A stretch of 64,000 bases of DNA from Undaria pinnatifida (Eukaryota; Sar; Phaeophyceae; Laminariales; Alariaceae): positions 7,240,336-7,304,335 of the forward strand of contig JABAKD010000012.1 of assembly GCA_012845835.1 (NCBI GenBank), written 5' to 3'. A model generated the notes under the pieces. The model worked only from the letters and a program-made list of their open reading frames with translations, was not told the DNA's origin and did no database searches. The position numbers and the translations under genes are program-made. Below, one piece after another: positions 58,501-64,000 of this stretch. Position 1 is the first letter of the stretch. The number at the start of each line of letters is the position of its first letter.

Positions 58501-61500
58501 GTCTAGAATAAGTCACAAGATGTGACGAGCCGATTTGACCACGCTTTTCAAGTATGTTTTTTTCTTACCTGATTTCTCAAACCGAGTACCGCAGTGCTAC
58601 AACACAGGGGGGTTAGCTTCCGCGGAGGCGAACACGACGAGATCCGACACTGTGTGGCGTTACGGGTGCGCTATGCAGACCCGTTCCGAAGCACACCTTT
58701 CGACGTTTGTTTCTGCACTACGCCTCTGGATCGTTCCGAGGAGCGAATAGACACACACGCAGGAATCAATCAGCTGTGCTTGAATTGAGAAAGACGATTT
58801 TTTTGTTTTTTGTTTCTGCATTGTGCCTCTGGATCGTTCCGAGGAAGGAACACTGCGCACACGCGCAGGATACAATCAGCTGTGCCTGCATGGAGAAAAG
58901 AGGGCTGTGCGTATCAAATACTGGTGTTGTGTGAGGAAAGAACGCATGACTGTTCATTTCCGCGTGTCAGCCTTGGGGGAGGGATTGCCCGCAAGAAAAA
59001 AAGGGTGTTGTTTTCGACAAAACACGCGCGATTTTTTCCTATCCGCTATGTCTGCCCTCACAGGACTTGTGCGTAGAACATGCTGGTGTTGGTGTGGTAA
59101 AGGCTTATGACCTTTTACCACTAAAAATGACCCAGGCTACGGTAAGGGGGGTCCCTTTTTGGGCCTTTAATTTCAGTGGCTAGGGGTTACTCGCGCGAGT
59201 AACCCCTTTGTTCCTTTGCGATCCTAGGTTTTCTCCATGTTTTATATTGACGAAATCAATCCGCAATGCAAGGGTAATCTAATCTGCGATAAAACAAATG
59301 TCTAAACCATTTTCATCTGTGAGGTATAGAGTCACTCGTGCGAGTGGCTCAAACACACCACTGAAATGGGGGTACCCCCCCGACCGTAGCCTTGGTCGAA
59401 TAATATCCCTAACTGATTTCAAGTCATTTATTCCCCCCCAAAAACGTGGGCGCAGTTTCACCTAAAGGGAGTTACTCCCGAAGAGGCGTACCCGTCAACA
59501 TAAGATATTATTGTGGCAGTACGGGTGCGATCGTGATGGGGTTTTCTCACTGCCGCGATGATGTCGCGCACTACCAAGCGACACCGCGTATGTGTCGCAT
59601 GAAGCAGCCAATAAAAGCGACGGTGTGCGACCGGGGGTTTCGCGATTATCGCGTTCATATCCCAGAGATCTGTTGTGCGCGCGCTCATGTACTACTCGTT
59701 CAGATCCGTGAGCACTAGCTATGTGCTCATATACCACGGTAAAACAGGACAGCTAGGAAGAAAACTAGCAACAAGACAGCCAGGCTGAAATTTATTACCG
59801 GCAAACAAGAAATTCGAGAGCCGTAATACCGAATTTAGCGTAGAAACAAACTTTTGATTTTCCAAGAAAACCAGCCTATGCCAGCATCCGTGTTTCTCGT
59901 TGGGCCTCCTCTTCTGTAGTCCTCGGATCTAAGGAAAAATCACGCGCTGCAAGTGGTCAGGTGTTATCGATCTCACACCTGCAGACTGCGCTAGTCTTTT
60001 GCCAGTAGGATTGCAAGCGGTCCGGCTTGCCAACAATGCTCTCGGCGGTCGAGGTGACCTCGGCCATGCGAGTGTCGATGTACCCGTTCACCGGTGCATG
60101 CCTCGAGGCCTGGTCGGCCATGAACAACAACACGGTAACAAAATACGCACAGCAGCACCGGGGGGGGGGGGAAGGGGGGGAGGGAAGACACCTGTGACCT
60201 ACGGCTTATCCAGATGGTATAACGGGGGTAACACGTCTTGCGACTTGAGCTGCACACGTGAAAACGACGATTAAAGAAAAGAAGCAGTATGATGGAATAA
60301 CCTACAGCAATATATAGGTAGTAGTGTGGAGTCAACATAATTAAATTAAATCACGTTGTTAATCATGGAAGGCATTGAACTATTTTCCACCGTCTAGGCA
60401 GACGATATGCAATGAATCCATACTAATTTAAGACTTTTGTTGTTTTCCGTGGTCGAAGCAGGAGATTTCAAACGCTGCCCAACGTTTCCCGCTTGGTGTA
60501 AGCATGTCCTCTAGGCGAAGCCGGAACATGCCGAGTTCCTTCCGAAATCACACCAGGTCTAATCAACCATCCTCATTTGTTTTGCAAGCTATCGCCAAAT
60601 CTCTTAAAAAATCGACGTGCCGATTTCTGGCTGTGCGATTGATCGTCGATGAACCCTTTCACAGGTGCATGCCGCAAAGCCTGACCGTCAACAACCTAAC
60701 GTTCATAAATCGAGGTCACGGAACAATTTCTAAGCTTAGTGGTACTAAGCCTTACTCGATAAATTGGTTGACATACATGCTCTAACTTGTATCTAACCCA
60801 AAGCTTAACACAATCAAACCCAATAACCCAATGATAGGGGTACCCTCAACTTAGCCCATCGTAGGGGCGGCATTTTGGGGGGGCAAACTTTTCTGGCCTT
60901 CTGATTGGTTGAGCTGCCCAAGTGAGGAACGACTAGCTAATCTGATCATTTTTACGAGTAAAATTTGTTGTTTTTAGGACTGGCGCGTAGAAGTTTGGAT
61001 CGGACTGCGCGAACGAAACGCCTTCGAAGTCGTGTTTCGGGTGGTGGTGATGTATTTAACTGCTCCTCATCGTGTTAGGAGCCCAGAAATTTCTTAGAAT
61101 CTGCTGCACACCTACCGTGGGATGAATCTCTCCTTCATCTCGCCAGAAATTTCTTAGAATCCGCTGCACACCTACCGTGGCATGAGTCTCTCCTTCATCT
61201 CGTACACAGCGTGCCTCAACCAAAGGTCTACCGGCGTCGCACGTGCTCGAGGTTCAGAATCGAAGGGTGCCACCTTGTTGTCGCGTAGTATGTTGCTCGA
61301 GGTTCGTTGTAGTGTTCAAGGTTATGCAATGGTTTGTTTCCGCCTACTGTAGTGCTCGAGGCGAAACCGAAACATGCCGCCTTCCAGCCGCAAAACACAC
61401 CAGGTTGAAAGAAACCATCCATATTTCGACGAAACATCGCCCAAGTCCTCTTAAAAAACCGATGTGCCGACTTTTTCCATGCGATTGTCAATGTTCCCTC

Positions 61501-63364
61501 CCGTTTACCCCTTGCATGCGTGTCGTGAGGCCTGATTGTGAACAGGATAAATAACGACCATACAACTCGAGGGTGCGCAATATATCGTGAGGCCCGATCG
61601 CGAACAAACATATATGCCGGTCTTACGTAATCGAGCTTGCGTAACGCGTCATGAAGCAGGCCTGACCGCGAGCAACAAAACGGTCACAAATTCGAGGTTG
61701 CGCAATCATAACGACAACGGCATGGGGCATCAAAACAACATTTTCAAAAGGAAGGGGTCATCACTCATCACTCATCACTCATCACTCATCACTCATCACT
61801 CATCACTCATCACTCATCACTCATCACTCATCACTCATCACTCATCACTCATCACTCATCACTCATCACTCATCATGTAGATCCCCCACTCACCAGAACG
61901 AAGCGTGCATTAGACTATCGGATGCCAGCAATGATGGCTTTTTAGTAATTTTCGTGTTTGTTTCCGACGCATGCATGCTGCTAGTACTAAGCCCGGTAGA
62001 AGTAGACCAATTCTTCAATAATCAGGCTTTTCACTAGAACAGTTCCATCAGAGGCAATAAGGTATACCACTTTTCGGCTAAGACGCTTTTTGAATGACGA
62101 GGCTTCTTCACCTACTAACCAAAAATCGTCGGAAGGCCATTGTATATATATATATATATATTTTTTTTTAAAGCAAAATAGTACCAGGTACGTTTGTATA
62201 CCCAGGCCACCATGCGTTGGTCTATGAATCAGGTTGCACTTTCAGTTGACACATTTTTTTTTTTTTGCCACAGAGGGCAGTAGAGATCCTCACGCCGACG
62301 CCATCCTCGATACTCACGCCGACGCCATCCTCGGAAGGCAGAAAAGAGCCAGTGCACCCGTACCGTAGCACAACGCCATACGAGTACAACACCCAAAAAC
62401 TGATTGGGAGAAAAATACGAGTTCTTCCCGATGAACAAGTTCCATGGCCAAGCCATACAACCAAACACGTTTGCGCAAACAAAATATTGAAACTTCGACT
62501 TTTTGGGGGTTAAGGAACGCCATCGTTTTAGAAAAAATATACCAGATAGGCCTTAAGAATCGTTCTTTGGTAGCCTCCCCAACTTTTCCTTTACGGAATA
62601 GCCGGTTTCGAAACCAGCTCTTCTTGGCCGTATCTCCTGAAATACTGTGCCCCTTGCCACCCCGACGTGATCGTTCGATAGCCCTTTGCAAACAAGAAAA
62701 CGTGTCAAGATGTTTTTTGCGTAGCACCCTTCCCCGTATCGAGCAGTCATGAAACATTCGTTAAACAAAATCGCTGGTTTTGGGGGGGGGCTATTGTCGA
62801 AAAATGTCGGCCAAAAACTGCTACTATTACTGCTACCACCTCCACCGTGCCACGATGCGCCCTCTCATCTTTTCTACGCTGTTTCTCTAGCTTTGGGCAT
62901 AACTTTTCAGAAGGCTGTGTGGGCCCTCAGTCACGAGAATGCCACTTTCGTGTTGCTTCTGTACTTCATGAACTTTTTTTGGCATACTGTTCCAAAGGAG
63001 GCCGTGTAGGTCTTCACTTTGCAGAACGCGGAGTACGATGTCGGACGCAAATGATAATAGTCAGTCATTTTTCGTGTCGCTTATGTGGACGATTTACTAG
63101 CATCTGCCATACTATCTCAGAAGGAAGCCATGTAAACCCTCACTCACCTCAACGCAGAGCGCGTTTCGGATGCTTAAAAACATCGCAATTGTATTCGTGT
63201 TTACCGTATTTCTCGAGCTCTTGGGCACAAGATAGCACTTCAAACGGAGCCGTGCAGCCAGCCCCCCACTCACCAGGACTAAGAGCGCGGCGTCCCCAGT
63301 CCCCTCTACCGATGGAGGCGTTGGTGGCAGGCAAGCACTTGTTAGCCCCAGAGCCTGCGAAGCC
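46576..63364 (-). CDS. Large multi-exon gene, unknown protein with five internal KGEL repeats (partial 5')
   Basis: Exons: 63364-63274, 60109-59979, 58066-57974, 55807-55702, 50143-50009, 49014-48025, 46743-46576 (stop TGA). All six internal phases agree (0,2,2,0,0,0), giving at least 570 residues. The N-terminal part is helical: AESIVGKPDRLQSYWQK, GIMLNLKNLVTERVGTTEG, ESAGELMRRLKEAATTLPDA, ENGVDKLVKINSGLLDQ. The 990-bp exon encodes five acidic repeats of about 33-37 residues with the pattern KGEL...AMEGIIEEGSS (DNA about 48255-48745, period 100-111 bp), then a helix (EAVQGVLDTVVQAMRTAVEH). The last exon has CNRPESLRWVCYVCSKAITK and RFCCHTH, a possible zinc-binding pattern. I do not recognise the protein. 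The first visible exon starts in phase, so an upstream exon is expected. ATG at 60121 is an alternative start. Ghost copies of two exons lie in intron 1 of the visible model. Confidence 0.6.
46850..47095 (+). repeat. Two R6 repeat copies
   Basis: 'accctcgcatccctacaatg' and 'ggagcagttcggattctcac' (46968-47095) and a sister copy at 46850-46935. Related copies lie at about 43920-44010, 49083-49185 and 56140-56215. They fall in the last intron of the large gene. Confidence 0.65.
49287..49344 (+). repeat. R2 dispersed repeat copy
   Basis: 'cgtcagctgttgagttcgat' followed by 'gatactcagctttgcaagc'. Confidence 0.65.
49390..49640 (+). repeat. R5 repeat copy
   Basis: 'cccacggtgggggtgcgg', 'gattctaacaattttctgag', 'ggcgttctttcgcgcaacc' and 'gaccaatcagaacgtca'. 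Relatives lie at about 39925-40062 (+), 27640-27700 (+, end only) and 60900-61120 (-). Confidence 0.6.
50319..50485 (-). mobile_element. M1 MITE, truncated, head-to-head with the next
   Basis: 'cgagttttgggtcaagg', 'ggggttaaggagcctccct' and 'gtgctactacctctatcgca', reverse orientation. Its inverted repeat abuts that of the copy starting at 50486. Confidence 0.7.
50486..50756 (+). mobile_element. M1 MITE
   Basis: Starts GACGCGTGCTG and ends 'gtggtgcacctctgtcgtag'. Carries 'ccttaacccaaaatcgtcgg' and 'gaggccttgatctcccaaac'. Confidence 0.8.
51362..51454 (-). mobile_element. M1 MITE fragment
   Basis: 'gacgattttgggttaagaag', 'cgtcattcagg' and 'tacctctatcgtagcc'. Only the 5' third (in reverse orientation) is present. 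Confidence 0.65.
51924..51989 (-). repeat. R2 dispersed repeat copy
   Basis: 'cgatcggagtatcacacgca' through 'tcgatctcacagcagctg'. Confidence 0.7.
52360..53410. repeat. Complex GC-rich repeated region inside the large gene's intron
   Basis: Several related segments share 'tccgacaacccgggg', 'gtgtgggaacccagttccat' and 'ttccccggtccagggg' (about 52416, 52856, 52990, 53067, 53305). A 26-nt poly-A lies at about 52830-52855. The unit structure could not be resolved by eye. The 132-codon plus frame here spans these repeats. Confidence 0.4.
54319..54510. repeat. 60-67-bp tandem repeat, three units
   Basis: Units begin 'gagatatt'/'gagatgac' at 54319, 54386 and 54445, with 'agaagatccctatt' and 'atcgctggcgcaca' conserved. 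Confidence 0.8.
55597..55677 (-). repeat. R2 dispersed repeat copy
   Basis: 'gagcggccggtgtgtcacgc' through 'cgaactcacagctgacgc', just downstream (in transcription) of an exon donor of the large gene. Confidence 0.65.
55818..56108 (+). repeat. (GGGA)n microsatellite, ~290 bp
   Basis: About 70 units with almost no interruption. On the minus strand it is (TCCC)n and ends about 9 bases before the acceptor TTTTTCAG (55808-55815) of the exon at 55807-55702, so it doubles as an extreme pyrimidine tract. Confidence 0.98.
56290..56682 (+). other. Unsupported 130-codon open frame
   Basis: The plus frame (MRLFISSPRNTFGVGQSVVQ...) and the overlapping minus frame (56510-56268, MALPMKIFCTGAADPSKALK) both look protein-like, but neither has a recognised domain or splice context. 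This could be a transposon relic in an intron of the large gene. Confidence 0.2.
56971..57128. repeat. 33-bp tandem repeat with internal palindrome, five units
   Basis: Units start with GCCGCTT at 56974, 57008, 57038, 57071 and 57104 (spacing 30-34). Each is a near-perfect inverted repeat, GCCGCTT...AAGCGGC, so each unit can form a hairpin. The spacer TTACGCC/CAGAGATTAC is constant. Confidence 0.9.
58707..58905. repeat. ~104-bp tandem duplication
   Basis: 'cctctggatcgttccgagga' and 'caatcagctgtgcttg'/'caatcagctgtgcctg' recur with a 104-bp period. Confidence 0.85.
59133..59392. mobile_element. M4 MITE with a perfect internal palindrome
   Basis: Terminal inverted repeats AGGCTACGGTAAGGGGGG and ...CCCCCCGACCGTAGCCT. 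Sub-terminal arms carry 'tttcagtgg'/'ccactgaaa' and 'actcgcgcgagt'/'actcgtgcgagt'. A perfect 24-bp palindrome (59183-59206, centre CGCG) sits in the left arm. A second copy is cut by the window end at 63909. Confidence 0.8.
60640..61700 (-). pseudogene. Four decayed copies of an exon/acceptor boundary (large gene)
   Basis: 60640-60720, 61505-61560, 61565-61620 and 61630-61695 (plus strand 'gtgcatgccgcaaagcctga', 'gtcgtgaggcctgattgtg', 'tcgtgaggcccgatcgcg', 'aagcaggcctgaccgcgag') match 60085-60140, the 5' end of the exon 60109-59979 and its upstream intron. The acceptor AG-GCC is kept in most, but the coding frame is not. Confidence 0.6.
61082..61201. repeat. 60-bp tandem duplication
   Basis: Two almost identical copies share 'cagaaatttcttagaatc' and 'cacctaccgtgg', at the end of an R5 copy. 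Confidence 0.92.
61758..61875. repeat. 7-bp satellite (TCATCAC)n, about 17 units
   Basis: Perfect TCATCAC repeats followed within 20 bases by 'cccccactcaccagaacg', a copy of an exon donor region of the large gene. Confidence 0.97.
62060..62369 (+). mobile_element. M1-related MITE, divergent subfamily
   Basis: 'ggtataccacttttcggcta', 'aaaaatcgtcggaaggcc' and 'gagccagtgcacccgtaccg'. Contains an internal 24-bp duplication ('actcacgccgacgccatcct', 62286-62333). Confidence 0.6.
62850..63300 (-). repeat. ~115-bp tandem repeat x4 spanning an exon donor
   Basis: Units carry 'cagaaggctgtgtgggccct', 'caaaggaggccgtgtaggtc', 'cagaaggaagccatgtaaac' and 'caaacggagccgtgcagcca' at about 62905, 62993, 63121 and 63242. 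The last unit contains the donor of exon 63364-63274 of the large gene; the other three are decayed. Confidence 0.75.
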
Positions 63365-63450
63365 CTGCAAATAATACGAAGTTCTTAGGTGATCAGAACG
63401 GCAGTAACCGCCAGATTAACATTTCGTGCCACAGGTTGAACCAATAACAA

Positions 63451-63551
63451 CAGTGGCATTCATTGCTACCAATATCAGTGGCATTCATTGCTACCAATAA
63501 AATTGGCATTCATTGCTACCAATAACAGTGGCATTCGTTGCTACCAATAAA
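63451..63551. repeat. 25-bp tandem repeat x4
   Basis: CAGTGGCATTCATTGCTACC plus AATAN, units starting at 63451, 63476, 63501 and 63526, with a few substitutions. Confidence 0.95.
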
Positions 63552-63908
63552 AGTGGCCATTGTTTGTTGTCAAGGGTTTGGTACCGTCCCCGCCGAAGGT
63601 GCAGCCTATTAGCTATCTCGGGGAGTTGTGGAAAATAGATTGTTATATTTGCCCTCTCCATGCCATTACCTAACAAAAAAATAAGAATTGTTGCGATAGC
63701 TCCACACCTCGGGACAAGATCACGATCTTGACAATCTAGATCCGAACATCGACCATTAATAAGAGCAGATAGATTAGACCCCCGGTCTATGTGTGTGATC
63801 TACACGTCCTAGATCACGTTTCCCGGAGGGAGCTGTGCGATCTGCATGGCCTACAGCAGCACGTGTTTCCTGGGGCGGGGTGGAGCTGTACTTCACAGAC
63901 CCTGCACG

Positions 63909-64000
63909 AGGCTACCGTAAGGGGGTAACTTTTACTTTTAAGGCCTTTGAAAATGCATCAGCTCGGGTGTACTCGCGCGAGTTGCCCCCTCCCCCTGCTA
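63909..64000. mobile_element. M4 MITE, truncated by window end
   Basis: 'aggctaccgtaagggggtaa' and 'gtactcgcgcgagttgcccc' match the left arm of the M4 element at 59133. Confidence 0.65.

Larger units (their letters stand above)
63365..64000. other. Upstream of the first visible exon of the large gene
   Basis: Contains a 25-bp tandem repeat, an R3 copy (about 63750-63905) and the start of an M4 element (63909-64000). A short minus frame (FPQLPEIANRLHLRRG, about 63585-63635) ends at a GTACCA donor-like site and might be another exon, but is not supported. Confidence 0.4.

Overview
This window looks like nuclear DNA of a photosynthetic stramenopile, most probably a brown alga or close relative (inference). 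The reasons are: spliced genes with introns of 0.1 to more than 6 kb; roughly one gene per 8-10 kb; a secreted cysteine-rich EGF/tenascin-like protein of the kind common in stramenopiles; a signal-peptide-plus-AAGF presequence typical of plastids derived from red algae; and a very repeat-rich background. Almost no gene is visible as one long open frame. The gene models here were built by joining exons at splice sites whose reading phases agree, and start codons are ATG unless stated.

Layout. 1-435 (+): 3' end of a low-complexity protein gene. 436-4764: intergenic, with tandem duplications. 4765-10155 (-): five-exon EGF-like secreted protein. 10156-15194: repeats. 15195-18454 (-): F-box/leucine-rich-repeat protein. 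20230-24962 (+): five-exon predicted plastid membrane protein, divergent from the F-box gene. 25608-27289 (-): three-exon small unknown protein, convergent with the plastid gene. 29800-39162 (-): five-exon APC10/DOC1, a subunit of the anaphase-promoting complex and the only gene I can name precisely. 39163-46575: repeats, with two weak plus-strand exon candidates and a block in which an inverted pair of LTR-like elements flanks a DNA element containing a 1-kb satellite. 46576-63364 (-): a large gene of at least seven exons encoding an unrecognised protein with five internal repeats; its 5' end is outside the identified exons or outside the window.

The genes do not form a pathway. The common theme is genome architecture. 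Several short non-autonomous families are present: M1, a ~268-bp inverted-repeat element with 4-bp target duplications; a ~386-bp TRIM-like element with ~85-bp terminal repeats and a tRNA-like module; M2; M4; and a ~65-bp core called R2. Introns are crowded with decayed tandem copies of neighbouring exon ends. Two introns appear to use GC donors. The strongest observations are the M1 copy expanded internally into exactly fifty 20-bp units, the TRIM-like family, and the repeated finding of exon-boundary ghost copies inside introns.
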